Part shown: in pieces, positions 15,958 through 23,701 of the stretch
Layout of the letters: every line of letters starts with the position of its first letter
Position numbering within the stretch: position 1 is the stretch's first letter
Assembly: GCA_050633665.1 (NCBI GenBank)
Contig: JBOEGY010000001.1
Coordinates: 806,001 to 870,000, forward strand
From: JAUIAI01 sp050633665
GTDB lineage: Bacteria; Pseudomonadota; Gammaproteobacteria; Burkholderiales; Burkholderiaceae_E
Direction of reading: 5' to 3'
Length of the DNA stretch: 64,000 nucleotides
Notes under the pieces: generated by a model
Database searches by the model: none
Told to the model about the DNA's origin: nothing
The model's input: the letters and a program-made list of their open reading frames with translations, nothing else
Program-made: the position numbers and the translations under genes

Positions 15958-18216
15958 ATGAAGTTTCGATTTCCTGTCATCATTATTGACGAAGACTGGC
16001 GTTCAGATTCAGCCAGTGGACTTGGCATTCGGGCGCTGGGAAAAGCGCTCGAAGATCTCGATATGGAGGTCGTGGGCGGGTTCACGTATTTTGACGTCTC
16101 AATGGTGGCCAACCAGGCAGCCCGGGCCTCGGCCTTTGTTGTCTCGATTGATGACGAAGAAATCAGTGAAGAGGGTGATGAAAGTGAAACCGTTGAAGAG
16201 CTGAGAACCTTCATTCAGGAAACCCGTCGCCGCAACGAACACATCCCGATTTTCCTGTTTGGCGAGACTCGGACTTCCAGGCATATCCCCAATGACATCC
16301 TGAAAGAGTTGCACGGGTTCATCCATATGTTCGAGGACACGCCCGAGTTTGTCGCCCGGTATATTCAGCGCGAGTGCACGGCCTACCTGAACTCACTGGC
16401 GCCCCCGTTCTTCAAAGCGCTGGTGAATTACGCTAATGATGGTTCCTATTCCTGGCATTGCCCCGGGCACTCAGGCGGCGTGGCCTTTCTGAAAGCGCCG
16501 GTGGGGCAGATGTTTCATCAGTTCTTTGGTGAAAACATGTTGCGGGCCGATGTCTGCAACGCGGTGGACGAACTGGGCCAGTTGCTGGATCACACCGGGC
16601 CGGTTGCAGCCTCGGAAAACAATGCCGCCCGTATATTCGGCGCTGATCACTTGTTTTTTGTCACGAACGGAACCTCAACCTCTAACAAAGTTGTCTGGCA
16701 TGCGAATGTCGGCACCGATGATGTCGTTCTGGTTGACCGAAACTGCCATAAGTCGGTTCTGCACGCGATCATGATGACCGGGACGATTCCGATTTTCCTG
16801 GAGCCCACCCGCAACCACCTGGGTATTATCGGACCCATCTCGCTGGACGAGTTCAGTCCTGAGAGCATTCAACGAAAGATTGATGCCAACCCGTTGATCA
16901 AGGACAAGACCGTCAAACCGCAGGTAATGACGGTGACACAATCGACTTACGACGGCGTTCTCTACAACGTGGAGACCATCAAGAAAACCCTGGGCGACTA
17001 CATCGACAATCTGCACTTTGATGAAGCCTGGTTGCCGCATGCGGTTTTTCATTCGTTCTATCACGAGTTCCATGCCATCGGTGCCAATCGGCCCCGTAGC
17101 AAGAATGCGATGATCTACGCGACCCAGTCCACGCATAAACTGTTGGCCGGCCTGTCGCAGGCATCGCAGATTCTGGTCCAGGACTCCGAGTCACGCGAAC
17201 TTGATCGCTTCCGTTTCAATGAAGCGTTTCTGATGCACACTTCTACCAGCCCGCAATACGCGATTATCGCCTCCTGTGACGTCGCCGCCGCAATGATGGA
17301 GCCGCCCGGTGGCACCGCACTGGTCGAGGAATCGATCTTCGAATCGCTGGAGTTTCGCCGGGCAATGCGCAAGGTTGCCAGTGAGTTCGGCGATTCCTGG
17401 TGGTTTTCCGTGTGGGGGCCAAAAAACCTGGCCGACGGTGGCATTGGTCGGCGTGAAGACTGGTTCCTGCGCTCCAATGATCGCTGGCACGGATTCGGTA
17501 AGCTCGCCGGCAACTTCAACATGCTCGACCCAATCAAGGCGACGCTGGTAACACCGGGGATGGATATCAATGGCAAGTTTTCCAGGATTGGTATCCCGGC
17601 GAGCATTGTTACGAAATATCTTGCCGAACACGGCGTTGTGGTCGAGAAAACCGGCTTGTATTCCTTCTTTGTGATGTTCACGATCGGCATCACCAAAGGC
17701 CGCTGGAATACGCTTGTCACAGAGTTGCAGCAGTTCAAGACCGACTACGACAACAACCAGCCGCTGTGGCGGGTGATGCCCGAGTTCGTCGCCGCGCACC
17801 CTCAGTACGAGCGAGTCGGCCTGAAGGATCTTGCCCAGCAGATTCACGAGACTTATCGCGAGAATGACGTCGCCCGTGTGACCACCGAAATGTACTTGTC
17901 AAAAATGGAGCCGGCCATGCGGCCGAGCGATGCCTATGAGTGCCTGGCCCACCGTGAAGTTGACCGGGTGCCGATAGACAAACTGGACGGGCGGATAACC
18001 ACCATGTTGTTAACCCCGTACCCGCCCGGGATACCGCTGTTGATCCCCGGTGAACGATTCAATCGGTCAATCGTGAACTACCTTCGGTTTGTAAGAACTT
18101 TTAATGCCCGGTTTCCCGGTTTTGAGACTGATGTTCACGGGCTGGTCACCGAGACCGTCGATCGTATTGACGAATACTTCGTCGATTGTGTGCGCGAGGA
18201 CGCCGAGCCGGGTTGA
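15958..18216 (+). CDS. Orn/Lys/Arg decarboxylase, fold-type I PLP enzyme
   Basis: 752-residue decarboxylase of basic amino acids, making a polyamine-type amine and CO2. It has an N-terminal receiver-like 'wing' domain (about 1-130, MKFRFPVIIIDEDWRS), the PLP domain with SWHCPGHSGGVAF near residue 165 and the PLP lysine Lys394 in TQSTHKLLAG, and the C-terminal Orn/Lys/Arg domain with TPYPPGIPLLIPGE near 685. This is the large acid-inducible class related to AdiA, LdcI and SpeC. Which amino acid is used cannot be decided from these motifs; arginine or lysine are the most likely. It is convergent with the kinase gene, with 14 bases between stops. Confidence 0.9.
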   Translation: MKFRFPVIIIDEDWRSDSASGLGIRALGKALEDLDMEVVGGFTYFDVSMVANQAARASAFVVSIDDEEISEEGDESETVEELRTFIQETRRRNEHIPIFLFGETRTSRHIPNDILKELHGFIHMFEDTPEFVARYIQRECTAYLNSLAPPFFKALVNYANDGSYSWHCPGHSGGVAFLKAPVGQMFHQFFGENMLRADVCNAVDELGQLLDHTGPVAASENNAARIFGADHLFFVTNGTSTSNKVVWHANVGTDDVVLVDRNCHKSVLHAIMMTGTIPIFLEPTRNHLGIIGPISLDEFSPESIQRKIDANPLIKDKTVKPQVMTVTQSTYDGVLYNVETIKKTLGDYIDNLHFDEAWLPHAVFHSFYHEFHAIGANRPRSKNAMIYATQSTHKLLAGLSQASQILVQDSESRELDRFRFNEAFLMHTSTSPQYAIIASCDVAAAMMEPPGGTALVEESIFESLEFRRAMRKVASEFGDSWWFSVWGPKNLADGGIGRREDWFLRSNDRWHGFGKLAGNFNMLDPIKATLVTPGMDINGKFSRIGIPASIVTKYLAEHGVVVEKTGLYSFFVMFTIGITKGRWNTLVTELQQFKTDYDNNQPLWRVMPEFVAAHPQYERVGLKDLAQQIHETYRENDVARVTTEMYLSKMEPAMRPSDAYECLAHREVDRVPIDKLDGRITTMLLTPYPPGIPLLIPGERFNRSIVNYLRFVRTFNARFPGFETDVHGLVTETVDRIDEYFVDCVREDAEPG

Positions 18217-18230
18217 GCTTAGCCGGGCGC

Positions 18231-19727
18231 TTACCCGGCCGGTCTTATCAGAGAGGGGTCTAGTTTCAAGCGGGCACTGACGGTGCGACCGTCCTGACAC
18301 AGCGAGAACTGATTGCCCGGATCCGGTAGCAAGGCCTTGACCAGACCCAGGCCATGCGTGCCGGGTCGCACGGATTCAAAGTAAGCCTCGTCCTGAATCT
18401 TCCCGTAGTTCGTCACGACAATCGTAAATTCTTCGACGCTGTGATTGATTTCTATCGTGATGCCGCCGTCTTTCTGGTTGTGTTTGATCGCATTGGTGAT
18501 GATTTCATTCATCACCAATGCGATTGGTACCGCGTCATCATTGACCACCGGCGGTTCGATATCTGAGTCAATCAAGTTGTAAGTCGTGCTGACTTCGGCG
18601 TCAAAAGCGTTCCCCAGATAGTCCGCCAGCCTGCTTACCAGTTCATTGACGGCAATCTGGGTATTGCCGCTGGTCAGCATTCCGTTGACTTCGGCAATCG
18701 CGTTTATCTTGTGAATTGCCTCGTTGATTGCCGACTCAGCCGATGCGCCTTCCGTGCGGGCGGCCTGCAAGACGCCAATGACGCCTTGCAGGTTGTTTTT
18801 GATCCGGTGGTGAACTTCCTTGATTAGCGCGTCCCGACGCAGTAATGCTTCATGCAGGCGTTGCTCCTCGATGCGAATGTGCTCAGTCATGTCTTCAGCG
18901 AGAATGTAGGTCTCGGCCGTGGGTAAGACGCTTCTGAATGTCCTGATTCTGATCGACCGGCGTCCCGTGCTCGGGTGACTCAACAAGACGTTGACCTCAT
19001 TGCCGCGTTGAGAAGAGCCGCGAGCCAGCGCATTGGCGAACGCGGATTTGTCGGGTTCGTCGATGTTTGCCCAGAGTGTCGCAACCGGCGCTTCGGTCAG
19101 GTCAGGGGCGCTCAAGCCCAAGACATCCCAGGCGACACTGTTGGCATGAAGAATCCGGTCTTTGGAGACGTCAGCGACAATCATTGCTTCGTTGGATAGT
19201 GCTGCGAAGCTGTCGAATCGGAACCGCATTTCCTGCGAACGCGCTTCGGCCTCCGCCAGGCGTGCGACAGTGGACTCGAAGTTGGAAAGGTCAAACAGAA
19301 TGCCGCACCACAAGTGGCGGCCGTCGCTTGTGTGAGCGCCAGATAAGTGGACCCGGCAGGTGGCCCGCGATCCGTTGCGTTTGATCAGTTCGCGTACGGT
19401 CGGATAGTGGGGAAGCGTCAAATATTGATTCTTTTCGACGATCCGTCGATTGCCCATCAAACTTGCATCGTCTTCCGGGGGGAAGAGCAGCACTGACGGG
19501 TCCGAGCCGATCAACTCCTCAGCGGAATAGCCGACAAAGTCGCTATAAGCTGCGTTGACATAAACGAACTTCCAGGTTTCGTCCTGAATAGAGACGGGTA
19601 GGGGTGAGTCGGAAACTAACAGCCGGAAGATGGCATCGTTGGAGAATTCCATGACAGAGTCGGGAACTTCTTCGGTCGTCGTTGACTTCTCACCGCGATC
19701 CTGCACGGTATCTCGATTATCTGCCAT
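18231..19727 (-). CDS. PAS-PAS sensor histidine kinase, HisKA_2 type
   Basis: 498-residue soluble sensor kinase without membrane segments. It has two PAS domains (about 30-160, with FVYVNAAYSDFVGYSAEELIG, and about 165-290), a HisKA_2 dimerisation helix with IKEVHHRIKNNLQG (His306/307, the second being the likely phosphorylated residue), then HATPase_c with the N box MNEIITNAIKHN and the G box GTHGLGLV. HisKA_2 kinases usually act on stand-alone receivers or the general stress response. No response regulator is adjacent. ATG 19727 was chosen over an in-frame GTG at 19736, which has no ribosome site. It lies 69 bases downstream of the GNAT gene on the same strand, suggesting a two-gene signalling unit. 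Confidence 0.88.
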   Translation of the reverse strand: MADNRDTVQDRGEKSTTTEEVPDSVMEFSNDAIFRLLVSDSPLPVSIQDETWKFVYVNAAYSDFVGYSAEELIGSDPSVLLFPPEDDASLMGNRRIVEKNQYLTLPHYPTVRELIKRNGSRATCRVHLSGAHTSDGRHLWCGILFDLSNFESTVARLAEAEARSQEMRFRFDSFAALSNEAMIVADVSKDRILHANSVAWDVLGLSAPDLTEAPVATLWANIDEPDKSAFANALARGSSQRGNEVNVLLSHPSTGRRSIRIRTFRSVLPTAETYILAEDMTEHIRIEEQRLHEALLRRDALIKEVHHRIKNNLQGVIGVLQAARTEGASAESAINEAIHKINAIAEVNGMLTSGNTQIAVNELVSRLADYLGNAFDAEVSTTYNLIDSDIEPPVVNDDAVPIALVMNEIITNAIKHNQKDGGITIEINHSVEEFTIVVTNYGKIQDEAYFESVRPGTHGLGLVKALLPDPGNQFSLCQDGRTVSARLKLDPSLIRPAG

Positions 19728-19738
19728 CCTGGTCACTC

Positions 19739-19784
19739 AAAAAAAAGCCTGAGGCGGAGCCGGCCAGATTGAACTCCGGCCGGC
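19739..19784 (-). terminator. Possible attenuating terminator between GNAT gene and kinase gene
   Basis: On the minus strand a 7-bp stem GCCGGCC/GGCCGGC (19784-19778 with 19765-19759) with a 12-base loop is followed, after 12 bases including a small GCC-loop-GGC, by a run of eight T (19746-19739). The T run directly precedes the kinase start. The distance between main stem and T run is long, so termination would be partial at best. Confidence 0.4.
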
Positions 19785-19796
19785 ATCCCAACAAGA

Positions 19797-20519
19797 CTAG
19801 GCAGGCCTTTTCATCTTTGCAAAACGGGCTGCAGCGTAGTCTATTGCGTTTTGCGCTTCGAGAGATTTGTAGATCGAGCCGAAGCGTTCGCGCATGTAGT
19901 CATCACTGTACCCGAAACGATCACGGGGGATATAGACAAGCTTCATTTTTGCTGTTCCGAGTTTCACACATTGAAGCTGATCGCTACGAACATCGCCAGA
20001 GAGCCAGCCACTGGCAATCATCGTGCCAAAGTGGGGCGTTCCCTCAGCTTGCATACCGATAGCACTCTCGAATTGGGCGCGAGCAGCGATGGCGACGCTG
20101 ACATTGACTAGGAAAGTCATCAGTCCTTGACCTCGGTATTCGGTGTTCGTCGCGCCCCGACACAGGGTAAGCGTTGGAAACAGGGTGTCCTTGATTTCTG
20201 CCGGGCCTTGCAGAATCTTGCTTGCATTCGGACGATTAGCCGCGAAGCAAACACGAATTGTTGCTGCGACAGATTGTTTATTGGCGATAACCAAGCAGAT
20301 AGCTTCGTCTGGGTCACTCTTACGGCGCAGCGCATCCGCGTCAGCGGTCTTAAAGTAGCTGGCGCCTGAATAAGCCGAGACTCTCAAGTCATCAACCCGA
20401 GCGTCCTGTGCAGGCGTCGAGATCAGCAGCCGAAAGGGATCGGCCGGATTCGCCGTTAACAGGTTGCGCTTTTTGGTGTTGGCTGAGGATTGAGTAAGGC
20501 TTTCTTGCTTGATGATCAT
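19797..20519 (-). CDS. GNAT-fold acyltransferase, autoinducer-synthase/N-acyl-amino-acid-synthase-like
   Basis: 240-residue protein. The first 30 residues are polar and look disordered. The core resembles the GNAT/LuxI-type fold: DLRVSAYSGASYF near 45-56, AATIRVCFAA near 85-94, and EYRGQGLMTFLVNVSVAIA near 127-145, where R129-G130-Q131-G132 matches the acyl-CoA/acyl-ACP pyrophosphate loop. This pattern recalls FeeM-like N-acyl amino acid synthases and related GNATs rather than classic acetyltransferases. Product and acyl donor are unknown. ATG 20519 has AGGAG about nine bases upstream. It lies directly upstream of the PAS-kinase gene on the same strand. Alternative: an ordinary N-acetyltransferase. 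Confidence 0.6.
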   Translation of the reverse strand: MIIKQESLTQSSANTKKRNLLTANPADPFRLLISTPAQDARVDDLRVSAYSGASYFKTADADALRRKSDPDEAICLVIANKQSVAATIRVCFAANRPNASKILQGPAEIKDTLFPTLTLCRGATNTEYRGQGLMTFLVNVSVAIAARAQFESAIGMQAEGTPHFGTMIASGWLSGDVRSDQLQCVKLGTAKMKLVYIPRDRFGYSDDYMRERFGSIYKSLEAQNAIDYAAARFAKMKRPA

Positions 20520-20688
20520 TTTTCACTCTCCTGAGGGCTGGGGCCCTTCTGTTGGACAAATATCGATAGCTTCAGTCGGGGCACTGGCAAGTGCCCGTCG
20601 CTATTCTGTCGCAGTCTCAGGAAAGTGAAATGGACGTGTCAGTGGCTGTCTGAGTCGGAGAACTCCGGGTCATGACCGGATTCGGCAT

Positions 20689-20721
20689 AAAAAAAGCCCT
20701 GAATCTGAATGTCCAGGGCTT
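20689..20721 (-). terminator. Rho-independent terminator of the hypothetical gene at 20765-21145
   Basis: AAGCCCTG and CAGGGCTT (20694-20701 and 20714-20721) form an 8-bp stem around 12 bases. On the minus strand the stem runs into seven T (20695-20689). It lies 43 bases past the stop of the minus-strand hypothetical gene and fits as its terminator. Confidence 0.75.
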
Positions 20722-20764
20722 CTAATTCGCTGAAAGCCTTGCGTAGGCAGTGTTTTCCGGCTGG

Positions 20765-21145
20765 TCAGGGGGCGATCGGTTTGTCCGGCGGGAGTAGGCC
20801 TCGGGGCTGGTGAGGCGGTACCAGAGGTCTATTGTTAAATCTTGTAGCGGCAATAGTTGCGTTAGCAGACGAATCGTCCGTAAAAGGGGGTTCACCGTTC
20901 GCGCGGGCGCGCCAGGCAGACAGCGCGGCTCTTTCAACCCCGAAGCGCCTGCCTTGCTCTGACCTGAGTTCAACCAGCAAGCCAGTCACAAGCCCCCAGG
21001 AAACCAGCGCTGGGAAATCTGCCGGATCGTTCAAATCAGGCAGGAGCGTCTCATAGAGTGACCGTTCCGATATCTGATTGCCATAGCCGCAAGTCGCCCG
21101 GTTGAGCAATTGCAGGCGATCCACGATGAACTGGCTAAATAACAT
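20765..21145 (-). CDS. Hypothetical protein
   Basis: 126-residue protein that I do not recognise. It starts MLFSQFIVDRLQLLNRATCGYGN and has a mixed helical first half, then a proline-rich tail (PPHQPRGLLPPDKPIAP) that is probably disordered. No signal peptide or convincing membrane segment is visible; SWGLVTGLLVEL around residue 65 is only mildly hydrophobic. ATG 21145 was chosen because GAGG lies eight bases upstream, whereas the longer frame has no ribosome site. A clear terminator follows. It lies 72 bases downstream of the RDD gene on the same strand and may be the last gene of that unit. Confidence 0.6.
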   Translation of the reverse strand: MLFSQFIVDRLQLLNRATCGYGNQISERSLYETLLPDLNDPADFPALVSWGLVTGLLVELRSEQGRRFGVERAALSAWRARANGEPPFTDDSSANATIAATRFNNRPLVPPHQPRGLLPPDKPIAP

Positions 21146-21217
21146 CGGTCTATCCTCGCAGGATTCGTGCCCTCGGTCTGTGAACCGGGTCACGGCCGGA
21201 GGATTTGGATAAAGAGC

Positions 21218-21700
21218 TTACTTATCCGGGGTCACTGTCAGTCGGGTATCGGCGAGACGATCATATAAAGCCTGGGAGTCCGGGTCGAGTACGGTCCAGC
21301 TGAACGGCAGCAACACCAGCAGCACAAGCAGTCCCTGGATGTAATAGGCCAGCGCCATCGGTATCAGCAACAAGACCAGGGCAATCACATAGCGCAGCGT
21401 GGCCCGGGAGACGTTAACCGCTTCGCCCTGGGTGGTCAGTAACTGCAAGGACATTGTCTTCATTGGCAGTGATCTGCGCCCGCAAGACCAGAAGTAAACG
21501 AAATAGGTGCCCAGAATCAGGACTTGAAATGCCTGAAATGCGTGCCGCAGCATGCCGGGCTCCCCCTGGAAGCGGGTTAGCGCTGAGAAGGCGTAGTTAA
21601 AGAACCATAAGACACCGAACAAGATCACGCCTTCATAGATGATGCCCATGAATCGGCGCCACGGATGGGCGGCGGGTAGCAGGTTTTCGGTGGGTGGCAA
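21218..21700 (-). CDS. RDD-family membrane protein
   Basis: 160-residue inner-membrane protein with the RDD layout: an early WRRFMGIIYEGVILFGVLWFF segment with the Arg and acidic residue, a second segment around 55-70, LRYVIALVLLLIPMALAYYI, and the terminal SQALYDRLADTRL. The family function is unsettled, with some members linked to ion or osmotic tolerance. It is the last conserved member of a sigma factor, DUF3619, DUF3106, RDD series that is common in betaproteobacteria. It starts 28 bases after the DUF3106 gene. Confidence 0.85.
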   Translation of the reverse strand: MPPTENLLPAAHPWRRFMGIIYEGVILFGVLWFFNYAFSALTRFQGEPGMLRHAFQAFQVLILGTYFVYFWSCGRRSLPMKTMSLQLLTTQGEAVNVSRATLRYVIALVLLLIPMALAYYIQGLLVLLVLLPFSWTVLDPDSQALYDRLADTRLTVTPDK

Positions 21701-21728
21701 AGCTCAAGCCTCGGGCGGGGTTGGGGGT

Positions 21729-22268
21729 CTAACGACTCTCGCGCGGGTTGGTCACCGGAACAATCGACAAGGGTTTGGCCGCGTCGCGGGCGAGGCCTGT
21801 CCGGGCGGCGCGGCCAGCCGCCGTATTACTGATAGAGCCATTGTCGCGCAGGACTGACTGTTGTTCAGGCGTCATTCGCTGGTATTGCCGCCATTCAGCT
21901 TCGCGCTCGGCTTTGCCTCGTTCTCGGGCGAGTTGATAGTTCTGGCGGGCTGTCTCGCGCTGTGTCTGGCTAAGTGCAGCCCATTCCTTGATTCGAACCA
22001 GGGCGCGACCTTTTGCTCGAGGTGAAAAACTCGGGAACCGGTCAGCCAGAACCACCCAGACTTTCTTTTCTGCGCTGGGCCAGGTGTTCCACTGTGACTC
22101 GAAAGGTTTGAGGATTTGACGCTGCCTATCGGATAGATCCACCCAGAGGGGTTCTACTGCCGCGCTCAGATTGCGGCCAGTGGTGGCGTTCTGCGCGAGC
22201 GCAAAGCCGGCGGCCATCATCAGCGCGAGGGCCAGTGCGAAACGTCTGAATGAGCGTGGTGTTTGCAT
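21729..22268 (-). CDS. DUF3106-domain secreted protein
   Basis: 179-residue protein with an N-terminal signal peptide (FALALALMMAAGFALAQ, cut near residue 26) and then a helical, charged domain with LSDRQRQILKPFESQWNTW and WAALSQTQRETARQNYQLAR, the DUF3106 pattern. It is expected in the periplasm; its function is unknown. ATG 22268 gives a sensible signal peptide and lies five bases after the stop of the DUF3619 gene, so translation is probably coupled. The repeated W-x-LS-x-x-QR modules resemble a Spy/CpxP-like helical periplasmic protein, but that is only a suggestion. Confidence 0.8.
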   Translation of the reverse strand: MQTPRSFRRFALALALMMAAGFALAQNATTGRNLSAAVEPLWVDLSDRQRQILKPFESQWNTWPSAEKKVWVVLADRFPSFSPRAKGRALVRIKEWAALSQTQRETARQNYQLARERGKAEREAEWRQYQRMTPEQQSVLRDNGSISNTAAGRAARTGLARDAAKPLSIVPVTNPRESR

Positions 22269-22273
22269 TGCTG

Positions 22274-22723
22274 CTATTTGTGGCGGTCGGCGGAGGCGTG
22301 GCTTGGCGTCAGTGCCGCCCATTGTCGCGTGTTCTTGAGAAAGACGCCAAATCCCCGGTCGGCATAAGCGGCAATGGGTAAGTCGTCGAGCAACACCGCA
22401 GCGTCAAGCTCGGCCATTTGCTCAATGCGCCGGGTTTCGCCCCACTGACTGAACGAGACCAGGCCGACGGCCAGTAAAACGGCTGGCAGGCCGGCAATCG
22501 CCAGACGTTGAAAGAGCGGGGGCGATTCCAGTAGCCGCCGGGCTTTCCTGGTGCGATTGCCGTGGCGGCTGTTGGCTGCAAGACCGACCGGCGCTGCAGC
22601 CGGCATTGCCGCAAGCGCGGCATTGCGGGCGCCGGCAAGCCTGGCCGAAATGTCATCGGGCAGATCGGCGGCTCCGCGGTCAAGTTCGCGGCGAATCGCG
22701 TAGGCAGTTTGAGCTTCGTTCAT
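22274..22723 (-). CDS. DUF3619 single-pass membrane protein, candidate anti-sigma factor
   Basis: 149-residue protein with a cytoplasmic N-terminal part (MNEAQTAYAIRRELDRGAADLP, about 1-68), one membrane helix (about 70-92, RLAIAGLPAVLLAVGLVSF) and a short C-terminal part with LDDLPIAAYADRGFGVFLKN. This matches DUF3619. It overlaps the sigma factor gene by four bases. One membrane helix plus tight coupling to a sigma gene is the usual arrangement of an anti-sigma factor, which is inference; DUF3619 is not an established anti-sigma family. Confidence 0.8.
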   Translation of the reverse strand: MNEAQTAYAIRRELDRGAADLPDDISARLAGARNAALAAMPAAAPVGLAANSRHGNRTRKARRLLESPPLFQRLAIAGLPAVLLAVGLVSFSQWGETRRIEQMAELDAAVLLDDLPIAAYADRGFGVFLKNTRQWAALTPSHASADRHK

Positions 22724-23292
22724 AAGGTTATTCCCCGGGCGGCCAGGGCTTTTGACAGGCTGCGATTGGCTCGGGAGCAGTGGGTTTTGACGCTGCCTTG
22801 TGAGCAGCCCATTGCGGCGGCGGTTTCTGCAACATCCATCTCTTCCCAGTAACGCATCATGAAGGCCTCTCGTTGACGCTTTGGCAACTTCTTAATTTCG
22901 TTCTCGATAATCGTCAAGGTCTGCGAACGATCAACCTGATCAGCGGCGCTTTGTTCCTGCCAGTGCACGTCGTCTGAGCCGATAACTTCGAGGATATCGC
23001 GCTCGCCGCCATCACCATCACTGCTGGTATTGAATGATGAAAGCAGCGTCGTCCACAGGTTACGGATTTTCTGGCGGCGAAAATGGTCTGTGATGACGTT
23101 TTTGAGAATTCGCTGGAATAGCGGGGCGAGTTCGGCCGCTGGACGGTCAGGGTAGCTCTTGACTAGCTTGAGCATGGCGTCCTGGACAATGTCGAGCGCT
23201 GTGTGGTCGTCACGAACCGCATAGGCCGCCTGTTTGAACGCTCTGCGTTCAACTGAGGCCAAAAACTCGTCCATTTCCTGCCGGCTTGCCAT
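22720..23292 (-). CDS. RNA polymerase sigma factor, ECF type
   Basis: 190-residue sigma-70-family factor. Region 2 covers about residues 10-75 (AYAVRDDHTALDIVQDAMLKLVKSY, then RILKNVITDHFRRQK), and region 4 about 128-180 with LPKRQREAFMMRYWEEMDVAETAAAMGCSQGSVKTHCSRA, a complete helix-turn-helix. There is no region 3. A linker of about 50 polar residues with SSDGDGGERD lies between the two. The downstream genes (DUF3619, DUF3106, RDD) are probably its regulators or targets. Transcription diverges from ilvI. Confidence 0.92.
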   Translation of the reverse strand: MASRQEMDEFLASVERRAFKQAAYAVRDDHTALDIVQDAMLKLVKSYPDRPAAELAPLFQRILKNVITDHFRRQKIRNLWTTLLSSFNTSSDGDGGERDILEVIGSDDVHWQEQSAADQVDRSQTLTIIENEIKKLPKRQREAFMMRYWEEMDVAETAAAMGCSQGSVKTHCSRANRSLSKALAARGITL

Positions 23293-23367
23293 TCGTTAGT
23301 TTTTTGTCTTTAGCCAAGCGTGGGCCGGATTAGGGAATTTGAATCGTAACATTGCCGGGCTAGCCAG

Positions 23368-23397
23368 TTGACCGGATATTGGCCTGAGGACTATCCT
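23368..23397 (+). promoter_or_regulatory. Sigma-70-type promoter of the ilvI operon
   Basis: TTGACC at 23368-23373 and TATCCT at 23392-23397 with 18 bases between them. The predicted start is about 23404, leaving a leader of about 300 bases before ilvI. The -35 is good and the -10 is moderate. Confidence 0.5.
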
Positions 23398-23405
23398 AGC
23401 GGGCT

Positions 23406-23457
23406 TGCCATGTTGCATGGCAGCACCAAACCCCTCTTTTGGGGCAAAGCTGGTGCT
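23406..23457 (+). promoter_or_regulatory. Nested stem-loops in the ilvI leader
   Basis: The first hairpin is TGCCATG-TTG-CATGGCA (23406-23422). The second begins directly after it: AGCACCA (23422-23428) pairs with TGGTGCT (23451-23457) and encloses CCCC (23431-23434) pairing with GGGG (23441-23444). They begin at the expected 5' end of the transcript. No T tract follows, so this is not a plain terminator; a 5' stabilising or regulatory structure is possible. The rest of the 409-base gap (23293-23701) holds the tandem repeats at 23485-23524 and no convincing gene. Confidence 0.5.
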
Positions 23458-23484
23458 CCGAAGTGCCCTCAAAAGTGCCGATCG

Positions 23485-23524
23485 GTTCAAGTAGGCTCAA
23501 GTAGGCTCAAGAGAGCTCCAGAGG
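23485..23524 (+). repeat. Four degenerate 10-bp tandem repeats in the ilvI leader
   Basis: Consecutive units GTTCAAGTAG, GCTCAAGTAG, GCTCAAGAGA and GCTCCAGAGG without gaps. The first two differ by one base and the later units drift. The 10-base spacing matches one turn of B-DNA, so a protein could bind one face; slippage duplication is the alternative. Confidence 0.65.
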
Positions 23525-23701
23525 GTGCAAGGCGCAGGCAGCAAGGCAATTTTAGGAAGGAATACTCCCGGCGTTTGCCCATCAGGCGAATCAAAGGGCG
23601 TCCAATCATCAGTTCAGGTCCTGTACCAAGGCCTTCGTCGGGGATTCATATCGCTGGCGGCGGCGGGCGGGCTCCCTGGCAGAAGAAACAGGATAGGAAA
23701 A

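Noticed and set aside
18222..18239. GCCGGG/CCCGGC hairpin between decarboxylase and kinase stops
   Set aside because: Only 6 bp with no T tract on either strand and partly inside the kinase coding region; not convincing as a bidirectional terminator.
23417..23494. 25-codon frame in the ilvI leader considered as an attenuation leader peptide
   Set aside because: Only a few Leu/Val codons, no downstream terminator with T tract; kept only as a remark in the leader finding.
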